Notes under the pieces: model-generated
The model's database searches: none
What the model was told of the DNA's origin: nothing
The model's input: only the letters and a program-made list of their open reading frames with translations
In this document: piece after piece, positions 1 through 11,263 of the stretch
Position numbering within the stretch: position 1 is the stretch's first letter
Layout of the letters: each line of letters opens with the position of its first letter
Origin: Episyrphus balteatus
Lineage: Eukaryota > Arthropoda > Insecta > Diptera > Syrphidae
Length of the DNA stretch: 64,000 bases
Reading direction: 5' to 3'
Assembly (NCBI RefSeq): GCF_945859705.1
Contig: NC_079135.1
Location: forward strand, 23,438,501 to 23,502,500
Made by a program: the position numbers and the translations under genes

Positions 1-1289
1 CTACTATTTCTTCCACCTAAGTTATGTCAAACTTAGAGCAATTTACGACACAATTTTAAGTTCGTGCAAACCACTATGTAGAATTTAAGGGTTTATGCTT
101 CACATAAATATTTAAGACTCGTTTCAGCAAATGGGCCTTAGACTCTTTAATCAATTCATTCAATAATAAGAACAAAAACACAAACTATCGATCGCTTAAG
201 GCTTTGGATATAAAAGAAGAAGAAGAAGTCCCCATCAGCGCGTGTAGGCTGGAGGACAGAATCTTCAATTGAATCTTTAGAAAATTTAATGAAAGTCCCT
301 TTTTTATAGGTTTCCTTCGATATTTGTTGTGTCCTTTTTCTTCAAGTCGAAAGGATTTCGACGATGATGATGAGAAAAAACGACCTAGTTTGTTTGTATG
401 TCGGTAGGAGGTATATTCTGAAGATAGACGCGCGGGTTTTACGTTTTTATGATTGTTGTGCTTAACGTTGTAGTTATTGGGATACTGAACAACAGCCAGC
501 AGGACAACAACGGAAGCACGTAGTTGGAATTACTGTGTCACTCCAAGAGAATGGCACGAAATAACGTTTTTAAAAAAAAATACAGCCTGCAGAAGCTAGG
601 TATACAAGAGGAAATTGAAGTGCTTCCATTGTGTCCGTAGCACGTTCCGCTAAAGTGACGCTAACAGATTGTGAGCTTTACAGAATATATAGGCGGCTTC
701 GACGGAATAAACACTGCTAACCCAGATGTTGCTGTAGGAGTTAATTAAATTTACAATAAAAGTTTATTCTTGATTTTGCTGTAAATATAACTCAGATAGA
801 TGGTTGTTTAATCTCAGAATAATTGAATATAATTGAAAACTTTAAAAAGTTTAATTTTAAGATTAAAACGGATAAGGCACAGATTGTTTGCTGATAGTTT
901 TTTTTTCAAAATTTTGAATTGAGTTTTGAAGGTCAAACGGTCTTAAGAAAAAAGAGTATCTTTAAATATTTTGACTTCTAAGAAATTCGACAAATATTAA
1001 AAAAAAAATGTAATTTACACATTTTGCTTTGAATTGTAGAAAATTTGTGTGTAAAACGGTTTTCCTAGAGACTCTAGGCTAGAATCGAATTTCACTTGCG
1101 GAAGCTATATATGGTTTTGGCCTCAAAACGAAGTATGACACTTAAAATTGTGTGGGTATAGCAATTAACAAGGAATTTTTAGAAAAAAAAAAAACTTTCA
1201 AAATAGTGAAATCTTTTTTTAACTAGTTTTTTTCTTATAAAAAAGATTTCTAACATTGAAAAAATGAATATAAATTGATAAATAGACAA
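1..1289. other. Non-coding stretch, no gene recognised
   Basis: No open frame here looks like a protein gene. The first 700 bases are of fairly mixed composition, including CAACAGCCAGCAGGACAACAACGG-like purine-rich sequence near 485-515. The rest is increasingly A/T rich with poly-A and poly-T runs. It could be intron or intergenic DNA. No promoter, RNA gene or terminator could be supported. Confidence 0.5.
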
Positions 1290-2030
1290 TGCACAAAAAA
1301 GTGGGTCCCGGAAGTCCGTCTGTCTGTCTGTCTGTCTGTCTGTCTGTATAAGGAGCTACAGCCTAAACGGAAGGGCCGAATAATGTCAAACTTGGTATGT
1401 AGCGTTATTTGGTGACTCCCCAGAGGGATTTTTGGAATTAGTTTTTTTGGCCCAAAAACAACGGTACTTGTCATATATCGATTTTAGTAAAATTGAAATA
1501 TCTCAAAAACGGCTCCAACGATTTTGTTTAAAAAATTCAAATCTTAGTTTTAAGTTAAGGTCTATCTTCTAATGAACAATTTTTTTTTTGAAAATCGAAT
1601 CCGATTATCTCCGAAACTGCTTATTCGATTTCAACAAAACTTTTTGTGAAGAAGCATTTATATAATTATAATATAAGTCAAAAATAAAATTTCGAAAAAA
1701 ATTAATTTTTGATTTTTAAACAAAATTTGAAATTTTTTTTTTTGAAAATTTTCGAAAACGGGACATTTAATTTCTTTGAAATTTTGTTTTTAGATGTTGA
1801 TTAGTGATTTCTACAAAATGGCATACCAATTTTATTTTTAAACTTTTTTTCCAAAAAAAAAAATAATTTATAAAAAATTAGTTTTTTAAAAAATGGCTCT
1901 AACGATTTTGAAAATTTTTTTTCTAAAAATGCATCTTAATATATCAATCAAAACTGCATTCTTGTTTTGTGGGGCAATTTGATTTTAGATTTTATTAAAA
2001 AAAAAAATTTAATCAACTTTAACTCTAAGA
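1290..2030 (-). repeat. Dispersed repeat family D, copy 1
   Basis: This is the reverse complement of the copy at 32230-32945. Shared landmarks are the GTGGGTCCCGGAAGTCCGTC block followed by a (CTGT)n microsatellite at about 1317-1348, the block reading as a 'rank-and-file' CCGTTTAGGCTGTAGCTCCT segment on the other strand, and the long A/T part with CGGCTCCAACGATTTTG and ACAAAATGGCATACCAATTTTA. Short open frames in it (1250-1474, minus) exist only because the repeat is open by chance; the same frame recurs in the other copy. Class of element unknown. Confidence 0.75.
1317..1348. repeat. (CTGT)n microsatellite
   Basis: Eight or so tandem CTGT units. The equivalent place in the 32.9-kb copy of the same repeat family has a shorter CAGACAGACTGACAGACAGA tract, so the microsatellite is seeded by the repeat family itself. 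Confidence 0.9.
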
Positions 2031-2031
2031 G

Positions 2032-3188
2032 CAAACCTGCCTGGTTCGATAAATCGAACTTCGATTGCCCAAGGTTAGCCCAATATAGACCAACTTTTAT
2101 TTTCGCTATCCTGCTCTTAGTTTAAAAATTACAGAAGCATCATTTTCTATTCATTAAAAAAAAAAAAAAAACGAAAAAAATGAAGGAATTTATTGAAATT
2201 ACCATGGTTAGATGAGAAAGTACTAAAAAAGTACTATTTATGTACTGAAAAAGAAATCACATATTATGGACTACATTCAATGATGAAGTAAGAATTAGAA
2301 GTCATATAAATAATATTTGATGCGCAGTGCCCACACAAGTGGATTTAATTTTTCTAGTTTATAAATTAAAAAGATCACTGTGGTGTATGAGTACTATTTT
2401 TTTTTTTTTTTTTTAGACTACCTAACACACAAACATTTTCCAGACCGTTGTTAATCATTTCTTACGTAGAAATAGAAATTCATACAATTTTGTTAAAAAT
2501 TTTTTTTTTTTTGGATTTTTATTTTACTTACTGAATCGAAATACATTACATTCGAAACAAATTGTTCCACCAAAAATATAAAAACGCTTGTAATAATAAA
2601 ATCTAAAAAAAAAAAATACTATGAAATTATCCCAAAAATGTGAAAATATCTACAAAAAAAATAGAGCTCCTAGAAAGCAACCAGTGTGATTTTTAGGCTA
2701 AGTGAACCCAAATGCATTAGGTTCGATAAGAAAATTTCTGGAAAATTTTAACAAACAGTTAAAATAAGCATAACTTTAAAATAAGTATGAAATTACCTCC
2801 AAAATGTGGAAAACTAAAATATTTTAAAAAATAGAGCTCCTAGAAAAAAATGAATGTGATTTTTTAGGTTTACTGACCCCAAATACAATTTTTCTAGAAA
2901 ATTTTAATAAACGCTCAAAATACGAAAAACTTAAAAATTAGTATGAATATTTCCCCAAATATGAAAAATTATAAAAACTAGAGCTGCTAGAAAAAAACCA
3001 AATAATATTTTTAGGCTTACTGGAACCCAATTCTATAAAATTTGATATAAATCTTTCTGGAAAATTTTAAAAAGTTGAAAATTGTTGGCCAGTGTAACGT
3101 CTATCAATTTTAAACTAAGAGTAGGATAGTGAAAATAAAAGTTGGGCTATCCTGGGCTTACCTTGGGCAATCGAACCAAGCAGGTTTG
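2032..3188. mobile_element. Inverted-repeat element, about 1.16 kb
   Basis: The ends are inverted copies about 100 bp long. The left end begins CAAACCTGCCTGGTTCGAT and the right end finishes ATCGAACCAAGCAGGTTTG. Further in, the paired segments TTGCCCAAGGTTAGCCCA and TGGGCTTACCTTGGGCAA match, followed by matching ACTTTTATTTTCGCTATCCT. There is no transposase frame. The inside holds three diverged tandem units (see 2600-3085). No clear target duplication was seen, so the superfamily is not assigned. Confidence 0.75.
2600..3085 (+). repeat. Three diverged tandem units of about 145-170 bp
   Basis: The phrase AGAGCTCCTAGAAA (or AGAGCTGCTAGAAA) recurs near 2664, 2836 and 2981. Each time it is preceded by a ...CCCCAAAATGTGAAAA-like stretch and followed by TTTTTAGGCTTACTGAACCC and TTTCTGGAAAATTTTAA. 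The units sit inside the inverted-repeat element at 2032-3188. Confidence 0.75.
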
Positions 3189-6100
3189 AACAAAAAATTT
3201 ACATTTGGGGGTGGACACCTCACATAGCCATTAATACAAAAGTTAATCGATCGAAAAACAAGATATTTTGGGTTCATGAGATTAAAAAACTCAAAAATGT
3301 TTGAATGGTCTAGAGTTTTTCCTAGTTAATAACCAATTTCGGTGCTTAAAAATAGTTTTTATAGTTCTTCAAAAAAACTGAAACATTTTGCTAGAAACAG
3401 AAACGTGTCAGAATCAGAAGTTAATAATAATTGTTATGTCCAAAAAAGGACAGAACTTAAATTCTACTGCATTTTCAACCTGGCCTTGTTCTTGGAATAT
3501 AAACATATCTTTCAAACAGAAACAAATCTTAAATCTTAAATTTTTGAGTAAACAAAAATTAGAATCAACCCTTTTAGTCTTATTAAGGTACTTATATGGC
3601 TTATGACGAATGGCATTCTAAAAAAATCACAAATAAGAAAATTTTCCATTTAAATAAAAACAAAAGTAAAATTAAAAAAGCCATGCAATACCCTTTAAAC
3701 TTCTTTTTCGTAAAAATTACAAAAATTTCAATTAAATTTCAGAGAAAAACATGCTAACCCCCAACAAAAAAAAAAACTCGATACAAACATAAAAGCAAAT
3801 TAATGATCTATGACTAAACGAAGCAAATAAATTATTTCAAGCTGCGTGGGTGGTTTTGGTCCTGGGTATGGTGCATCATCACACTACTCATCATCATCCA
3901 CTGCCCCCACAAAAAATATACTACAAACACAACTCTCTTTTAAAAGCCTCTAGGGGTTGAAAATATTATCCAAACAGTTGCGAAGTGATGGAGAGTTTGA
4001 GTATGGTTGCAAAAACCATCAGACCGAAAAGAGTTTTTTGTGTTAAAGTGCTCGATCAAAAGTCCTTGAGGAGAATTGAAAAAAAAAAAAAAACTTCATA
4101 TCTCCCCAAAAAAACGCGTCATAATACAAAAGTTCACCCTCGAAATGGAATTCTATGCAAAAATTGAATATAAAACTCGAAAATCCAAAACCCTCTCTCT
4201 CTGCACTATGTCTGTTGCTCTGTGTTAAAGCACAAAATAATCACAAGATTTAAAGAAATATATAATGTTAAACTCGTACATTTCAAATGGTTCATATGGC
4301 GTTTGTTATGTGTGTAGACTTGCACAATCCTTAAAACGATATTTTTTGGTGAGTTGTGGGGGTCTTTTTGTAGTATTTTGAAATTCTACGCACATACTCA
4401 AATACATCCGGCAGAGGCAGAGCGTGGCGGTAGCGGTGACGACAACAAAAACTGAATGTTTGGGTGAGATTTATCTTAGAAAAAACCCTAAACATTGGCA
4501 TTGGCAATATACATATACAGAAAGTTTTGGATTTTGTGGTTTATGGTGGTTGCGTGTAGATGCTTTATGGCCAACAGGTTAAGGGTTACAACTTTTGTGG
4601 CTATGTTTTTGGGACAATTTTTCATATAAGTATGAGGTTTTTTTGCGCTCTGTTGCTATACTCTACGGCTTTAGACTTATATATTTTTGTGTGTGTAGGT
4701 TTTTCAGGGCCAGACACAAAACCCCATAAGTGAAAAGCCCAGTCGGCTGTAAGAGATTACTTTCAAATTGGTTGCAAAACAGGAAATAATAAAAATTAAA
4801 TTATGACTTTGGTGGAGGTGAGTGCGTGGCGTTTTTGTTGGAGGGTAAATGTTTTGGGATAATGGAATTCAGAGAAATTTTATACTTCACTGGGCTTGTA
4901 AGCAGCTTCATAGGAATTTGATATAAGGACAGAAAATATTGAAAGTGGATAGAGCGATAGGAAAGTTATGGAAAAACGGTTTTTGAAAGTGGATTTGAAG
5001 AGGTATTTCCTCTTCAATTTATCGGCTTTAAGTTTTTTCGTCCATTTTTATTTTTTCTAAAACTTTGGTGTGTCATCTCTTTTACACAATCTAAATTCAC
5101 AATGCCATAAATAACAAAGATTCTTTTATATATCCCTATGCAGGATATCCACTAAACTCACATTTATATGACGTCCCCACGAGAATTGTGTATGACCATC
5201 AAAGACTTTTTTGTTTCTGACATCACGGCCTACATTTCATTTTTATGCCACAATATGTGTTGCTATTTACCTGCCACAAGGCATTTGTTTGTTGTTTTTT
5301 TTTTTCTGCTATTTTATTTAGAAAAAAAAAAAACTAGGATGCACATTGTTTTAAGGACATCAAACTAAAACCCATGACATTATTGTGTGTAGAGCAGTGC
5401 AGCGAGTTTGTTTTGTTTTTCTTCTTCTCTGTATCCACATCAACACTCTAGCATATTTTGAAAAGGGGTTGATACGAGAGTGTCAGATAGTGTGTGCTTT
5501 GAACAACATCCTGAGGCTTTTCATTTTATTTTTATTCACCATCATACATACATATATTACAAGTTTAAATTATGATATCTTGAAGGTACTTGCAATAATT
5601 CTGCAATTCGTCGTTAAAGCAAAAATATAATTTAATTTGTATAATTATTTAAAGTAATTAAATTTGTACTTCATTTCATTTAAATTTACCTAAAGTTAAT
5701 AGGACTATAGGTACGTGAATAATTTTTTTTTTTTAATAATTTAATAATTTGCAATCATATTTTTTGTTTCGGATTTTAAATTTTTTTGTAATTGAACATC
5801 CTCACTTTACTTGCACGCAATTCGTGATTTTATTTTACAGAAAAATTGTAGGTACATATACAAAAATCTTGTAAAAAATTAAATAAAAAAAAATTATCAG
5901 GTAATTTCCTCTTTCCCACTTCGTTCTAAATCGATAATGGTTTTTATGTTGTTGTTGTTGTCGTTTTTTTTTATGAAAAAAACTATCTTTGCTCAACTGA
6001 TATTCATTTTAATATTGTATTAGAACAAAAATAATGTCTATTAAAATTTGTACCAAAATATTTTCCCCAAAAAGCCGGTTTTCCGGAATTTTTAATCAAA

Positions 6101-6395
6101 GAGGATTTCAATAATAATAATTGTTTTCTACTTTTATTTGCAGCATTTTTTTCTATAAAATGCTTAAATTCTTTACAAAATTAGATTTTTTAATTTTTAC
6201 ACAACAAATTTAGAAAAATTTTATAAAATTATAATTTTCAATGTTTTTTTTTTTTTTGTGGATCAATAAATCATTTTTTTAGTTTAATTTTGTTTTAGTA
6301 TAATGATGTCGAATTAAAAATTAAATGCACGTAAGAAAATAATAAAATACATGGGTAAAATTAACTTTAATTTTATTAAAAAATATACATATATA
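3189..6395. other. Long non-coding stretch
   Basis: No gene could be supported. Several frames of 60-80 codons occur but show no recognisable domain and consist of A/T-rich low-complexity residues. The part from about 3700 to 5600 is less repetitive than its surroundings, with mixed-composition patches such as the GGCAGAGGCAGAGCGTGGCGG region near 4411, so it may be intron or regulatory DNA of a neighbouring gene. 5640-6390 is A/T-rich with poly-T runs. Confidence 0.5.
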
Positions 6396-6562
6396 CAGTC
6401 GACAATTAATAATCGAATTTCCTTCTAAGTCGAACTTTTTCACAATTTTTAATGAACTATTTTGAAGAAAATATATTAAATAAATCCCTCTAACTCGAAT
6501 TTCCCTCTAGCTCGAACCAATTTTCGAGTCCCGTGAAAATTCGACTTAGAGGGAGTCGACTG
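6396..6562. mobile_element. Tigger/pogo-like MITE, 167 bp, TA target site
   Basis: The element starts CAGTCGACAATT and ends GGGAGTCGACTG, flanked on both sides by TA (6394-6395 and 6563-6564). The inside repeats the TCTAAGTCGAA / TTCGACTTAGAGGG theme in both orientations. Termini starting CAGT with a TA duplication and TCGA-rich inverted ends are typical of Tigger/pogo elements of the Tc1/mariner superfamily. It is too short to code for a transposase. Confidence 0.75.
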
Positions 6563-6618
6563 TATTTCAATTTAAATTCTCTTTTTTTGCAATAAAATTT
6601 TTTTTTTTTGAAAAATTT

Positions 6619-6786
6619 AAACCGCCGCAGCACCACGCACCGCTGCACCACGTCCACACCAATTTCATTTTGAAAAAATAAAGAAATATGAAAAAAATTC
6701 ACTGTACTACCACGCGCCGCGGCGCGGTGGTGAGCCTAAATTTTTCTCCAAACGGCGGTGGTTCAGCTGTGGTGCGGCGGTCAAGT
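6619..6786. repeat. GC-rich imperfect inverted repeat
   Basis: In very A/T-rich surroundings this stretch carries ACCGCCGCAGCACCACGC (about 6621) and its near inverse GTGGTGCGGCGGT (about 6770). At the centre, around 6712-6725, lies CGCGCCGCGGCGCG, a perfect 14-bp palindrome. It would fold into a strong hairpin. It may be the core of a small foldback element whose arms continue into the flanking poly-T tracts. Confidence 0.65.
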
Positions 6787-7028
6787 TTTTTTTTTTATTT
6801 TTCTTTAAAAATTCAATTTTTATTTTTCTTTAAAAATTCAATTTTTATTTTTACTCGGGTACGACCTAAGGCTACGGCCACGTTCTGAGCGGCTGAGCGT
6901 CTAAGCGGCTGAGCGTCTGAGCGGCTGAGAGTCAATCCTGAGCGACGAGGTGGCCACGTCCTGAGCGGCGATCCTGAACCCTACGAGTGCAAAATATTCG
7001 ATGAGTATTCGGCTCGCACGCGGGAGTC

Positions 7029-7062
7029 CTAGGTTCGATTCCTAGAAGTGCCTATTTTTTTT
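7029..7062 (+). other. tRNA T-arm-like motif with poly-T
   Basis: CTAGGTTCGATTCCTAG folds as a perfect 5-bp stem with a 7-base loop and contains the RNA polymerase III B-box consensus GGTTCGATTCC. It is followed by AAGTGCC, which resembles a tRNA 3' acceptor strand, and then a long T run of the kind that ends pol III transcripts. No matching 5' half (acceptor GGCACTT, D-arm, A box) was found upstream, so this is a fragment, perhaps from a tRNA-derived SINE, and not a tRNA gene. Confidence 0.5.
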
Positions 7063-7447
7063 TTTTATTTTATAATTCTAAATTAAATAAAGTTGGTATG
7101 CCATATGGTAGTAAATATAGATCAACACCTAAAACCCAAATTTCAAAAGAATTCAATGACCTGTTTTGGAAAATTTGATTTTTCAAAAAAAAAATTCAAC
7201 ATTTTTTCAAAAATCCAAAAATGCATTTCTTTGAAATTTTATTTTTGATTAAGACTATATAAATGCTTTTGTATAAAAAATTTTAATAAAATTTAATAAG
7301 TCGTTTGAGAGAAATTCAGAGTTTAAAAAAACGGTTCTATGACAGGTACCGTTAATAATGACTTTCGAAAAAATCCTTTTTTGTTAAAAGATAGGCCTTG
7401 TCCAAAAACCCACACTAAATTTTTTTTGTTTAATCGTTAAAAGAGTA
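7063..7447 (+). repeat. Dispersed repeat family D, copy 2, left part
   Basis: It matches 32330-32700, with GGTATGCCATATGGTAGTAAAT, AACACCTAAAACCCAAATTTC and TATGACAGGTACCGTTAATA as shared landmarks. The copy breaks off at AAAAGAGTA (7439-7447) and resumes at 8649, so a later insertion split it. Confidence 0.7.
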
Positions 7448-8648
7448 GAGCTGTAGCAAATCGTATGTATTCGTTACTAAAATGCGGGTATTCACTTCAG
7501 TAACGAGTAACGAAACGTTACTTTCTAAACAGTATCGTTACTCGTATGTTTCGTTACTGGGTACCGAAGTAACGAAACATACGAAACGTACGAGATACGA
7601 AACATACGAGTAAATACGCGATTCCAGTTTCAATACTAAATCCGATGTAAAAGATACGAAATGAAGTGAAACACTTAATTTGTCGCATTTCGCATCTCGT
7701 GTCGGTATCGTAACCATAGTCAGAATGCTAACTGCAGATAATTATCTGGAGTTTACTTTTGTCTCGATTAAAACAGTAGTGCCAAGGTTCAATAAATCAG
7801 TGTGTTAGCGATAATTTATACAAAAATATCAAAAGAGACGTTTTTGTATTTTCTCTATTTGGCCGAAATATGAAAATCCACGACGCAACCAATCTGTTTA
7901 TGGCCTTGGAGTTAATGGTATTGATATTTAGCTTAGGAATGTACAAAAGTTTTTTGGTTTTTCAAAAAATTAGTTTATTTTCGGTGCAAAATTTTCAACA
8001 CAAAAAAAAGCAGAGAAAACGAGGTTTGAAAATCACTCTCAATAGAAAAAATAAATGAAAAATTGTTCGACATGGTTGTATTAAAGTGTTAATATTTCGA
8101 GATCTGCGCGTTGCACTTTTGAAATAAAGGTCTCTAAAGAATTGTGATAAGATTACTGAAAGAATATAAACACAAAATTACCAAAGTTTTGCCTAAAAAT
8201 TTGGAAAAAAATCAAAAAAGTTTCCACGTTTGATTAAAAGAAAAAATTTCAATATAGCTACCTTTAAACTCTTATTACATGAGAATGCCACAACTAATTT
8301 TAATGTTTATGACTTTAAAATGTAGCTTAGATTATAGAAATTGTTTTTGGTTTTTTTCAAAAAAAAAAATTTGTACACCCTTATACCAATGTACGAAACA
8401 TACTTAAAATACCAAACATACGAAACGTATCAAATACATACATGAAATATACGAAATTTACGAAACACACGAAGCATGCGAAAGTAACGAAACATGCGAA
8501 ACACACGAAACATACGAAATATGCGAAATATGCGAAAAATGCGAAACATACGAAAGTAACGAGTAACGATATTATTGATGCAGGTACTAGTATCAAAAGT
8601 AACGTATACATGCGGGTACTCATTTTGTCGTTACTTTTACAGCCCTAT
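7448..8648. mobile_element. Inserted inverted-repeat element with 9-bp target duplication
   Basis: The element sits between two exact copies of AAAAGAGTA (7439-7447 and 8649-8657) and interrupts a copy of family D. The ends are inverted: GAGCTGTAGCAAATCGTATG on the left and TCGTTACTTTTACAGCCCTA on the right. The subterminal arms consist of CGAAACATA-type 9-bp units and CGTTACTCGTTAC phrases, densest at 7490-7690 and 8395-8580. A 9-bp duplication with long arms is typical of Mutator-like or foldback elements. It has no transposase. Confidence 0.7.
8395..8560 (+). repeat. CGAAACATA 9-bp degenerate minisatellite
   Basis: About 18 degenerate copies of a CGAAACATA/CGAAATATG unit occur in a row. 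The unit is a multiple of three, so both strands stay open and give repetitive frames (KHTKYAKHT-like on plus, CFVCFAYF-like on minus). These are not genes. Confidence 0.85.
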
Positions 8649-8835
8649 AAAAGAGTATTTGAGAAAATTATACTTTTCTAGAATAGGTGCATCACAGGTA
8701 TGGTTAGATAAGGTTCGAAAAAAATTGATTCCATAGAATCATCTGCACAATCTCCAAAAACTGCTACATACCAAGTTTGAAGAGAATTGATCCATCCGTT
8801 TAGGCTATAGCTTTTTAAACAGACAACGATTCGAG
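8649..8835 (+). repeat. Dispersed repeat family D, copy 2, right part
   Basis: It continues the split copy after the insertion: TCCAAAAACTGCTACATACC, AGTTTGAAGAGAATTGATCC and ATCCGTTTAGGCTATAGCTT match 32811-32880. Together with 7063-7447 it rebuilds the order of the family consensus. Confidence 0.75.
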
Positions 8836-8872
8836 TCAAAGGTTCGATTCCTGTCGGGGCCTTGTTATTTTT
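8836..8872 (+). other. Second tRNA B-box-like motif with poly-T
   Basis: AAAGGTTCGATTCCTGTCGG again holds the B-box GGTTCGATTCC, followed by GGGGCC and a T/A run, like the motif at 7029. Both are in the same orientation and both lie next to a poly-T tract. No 5' tRNA half is seen. Confidence 0.45.
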
Positions 8873-9207
8873 TTTTTATTTTAACGAAACAAATTAATAT
8901 TTTTTTAATATTTTTCTTCAAAAGAAACCATAATTTTCACCATTTACTAAAATGTTCGTGGTAATTTAGTATATAATGTAGTTCGTCGCTCAGGAGTTCA
9001 AAAAAAATAGAACAGAGCTGAGCGGCTGAGCGACGTCGCTCAGACGTTCAGGATTGACGCTCAGCCGCTCAGGATTGCCGCTCAGCCGCTTAGGGTGTAT
9101 GTGGCCACCCCCATACATTTTCATACGTTCTAATTTAGTTTTGACGCTCAGGATTGACGCTCAGCCGTTCAGACGCTCAGCCGCTCAGGACGTGGCCGTA
9201 CCCTAAA

Positions 9208-11253
9208 ACTACTTTTTTTGGCCTGTTTTTGAAAAAAAGGAACTTTTTCATTTTGGCTACATTGCCGTCAATTTCAGGTCACGAGAATCTTAAAAAAACT
9301 CTTAACTATATGAGGTTCGAAGAACAGTCTGTTAACCCGACTTGAAAAAACACGTATTTGAGCTTGAAAATAGTACATATTTATGTATATTAACTTGATT
9401 TATTAATAAGATATATTTTTAGAAAAAAATTTCTAAATCATTAGAGCCGTTTTGTAAAAACTAAATTTTTTATGTTTTTTTTATATAATAGATTGTGTGC
9501 TATTTTCTAGCAATTTAATTAGCACCTAAAATGAATATTTCAAAAAAAAAAAAAAATCAATGACCCGTTTCCGAAAATTTGATTTTTCAAAAATAATTAT
9601 CATATTTTTTTTTAGATTCAAAAATTCATCTAATTTTCTTAAATTTGAATAAGGCAAGTGCTCCAGTTAAAACAACCATCTAAAATGCAAAACCATTTTG
9701 TCCATTATTTTAAATCCGATTAAATCTGAACTGTCAATTCAACTAACAGAAAAGTCTAGGCTAATATTTATCTCGCCAAAAAAAAGTTGTAAAAACAGAC
9801 TAATTTGGATAATGGATGAAAAAGGATTAAAAAAAAAAGGAATCTTAATCAACAACATTCCTCACACCATTCCACTTATACGACTTGCAAAATATGTTAT
9901 TCTACCTACGAGTTGATGGATTCATTCCTTTTTATTCTATTATGATAGCTCTTAAAAATTTTCGTCAGTATTTGCTTTGTTATCCAGAGATCTCTGTTGT
10001 GGAAAAAAGCGTACCCAATCTCTTATATCCTCTCTAACATGAAAGTAGCATTTAATTACTCATACCATTTTTTTGAAATGGAGTGTATGCGAAAAAGGGT
10101 TTTTTGTTTGCATACAAAAATGTCTTTTTTTTTTGTAATTGAGTTTTGAAATTTGGAAGGTTGGAATTACAGAGGATACATTTTCATTTTTCAATCAAAG
10201 TATGCAAGAAACGCTATGATGATGTTAGAATTGTACATTTCCTTTGAAATGACAAAAAAAAATTGTTATTCTCAAGAAATGTTTAAATTCCTTTAAAAGT
10301 ACTAGATTATTGGCTCTATTGAACTTCTAATCGCTTCATAACTCCATGAATCATATAGACAAAAAAAAAAAAATATTTAAATCCTAAAACTAGCTCCAAA
10401 TAAGTTCAAGACCTCTTCTATGAAATTATTTCCATCCTCTCTCTTTGTTTGATTTTTTTGTCTTTTCCAATGATGTGTCAAAAAAAAAAAATCAAAAAAA
10501 ACATCAGAAAACAAAAATTTATTCAACTACTTTTTGCCTTCATTTAACGACACAAATTCAATTAAGCTCAACAAGATTATGCTTGCTTTTGCCTTAAGTA
10601 TCCCATTAGTTCCTTTTTTTTCCGACCTAGAGAGTGAATCTAAGCCAAAAAGACTGATGCTTTCGTCGGTCGTCGTCATCTTCGGTGCTTTTCATGGTAA
10701 TGTTGCTTGAAGAGCACAAAATTTTTGTTTTTTTTATTTTTCAACAACCATCAAACTAACTTCCAGAGCACGTGCCAAATCAAATTTTCCGCAATTCAAA
10801 GGTAATTGCAGATTCCAGGCACGTATCCGTAAATCACCAAAGTGTCACACTCAGTGTGAAAACGACCCTCTTAACTGGGTTGATGGAACCAAACCAAAAA
10901 CCCTCCATCGTCATATACCCAAGAGAAGTCGAAAAAGCTTTGGATTGACAGACGAAGATGAAAGTTCTTTCTTTTGTGATGATTTTTCTGTGAGTGACAA
11001 ACATCATACACTCTTACTCTTGAGACTAGTACAACTATTCGTTCAAGTTGGTAACAGTGCTGACACAATAATGATATAACGATATCGTTTGGAGCTAAAT
11101 CTACTAACTTTTTAGACACAAGTTCACTGTTGACAACTCAGTTTGACTGAAAATAAAATATGCATGAAAAATATTATTGAAATTTTCAAATTTACATTCT
11201 ATAGGCTACATTTTTTTTTCTTTAATAAATGTTAATATCGCTTCAAGAATTGG
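9208..11253. other. Non-coding stretch with a fragment of family D
   Basis: At about 9360-9650 is a decayed piece of dispersed family D (ATTAGAGCCGTTTTGTAAAA, AGCACCTAAAATGAATATTTC, AATGACCCGTTTCCGAAAAT). The rest, about 9655-11250, is unique A/T-rich DNA with poly-A tracts. A mixed-composition patch lies at 10620-11110. Short frames at 9698-9916 and 10871-11119 show no recognisable domain. No gene is called. Confidence 0.5.
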
Positions 11254-11263
11254 TTTAATATTT

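Larger units (their letters stand above)
6866..9207. mobile_element. Composite element bounded by GCTGAGCG-rich inverted ends
   Basis: The left boundary reads AAGGCTACGGCCACGTTCTG followed by repeated GAGCGGCTGAGCGTC. The right boundary is the inverse: GACGCTCAGCCGCTCAGGAC followed by GTGGCCGTACCCTAAAA. A second block of GCTCAGCCGCTCAGGATTG repeats lies at about 9000-9100. Between the ends are two tRNA T-arm-like motifs, a split copy of dispersed family D, and a separate element inserted at 7448-8648. No transposase was found. It could be one element with later insertions or a chance assembly. Confidence 0.55.

Noticed and set aside
1250..1474. 74-codon minus frame and its relative at 32723-32941
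   Set aside because: Both lie in copies of dispersed repeat family D and contain a translated CTGT microsatellite (QTDRQTDR).
8381..8681. Frames repeating KHTKYAKHT and CFVCFAYF
   Set aside because: Translation of a 9-bp minisatellite, open on both strands because the unit length is a multiple of three.
7029..8872. tRNA genes at the two T-arm motifs
   Set aside because: Only the 3' half (T-arm, B box) is present. No acceptor partner, D-arm or anticodon arm could be built upstream.
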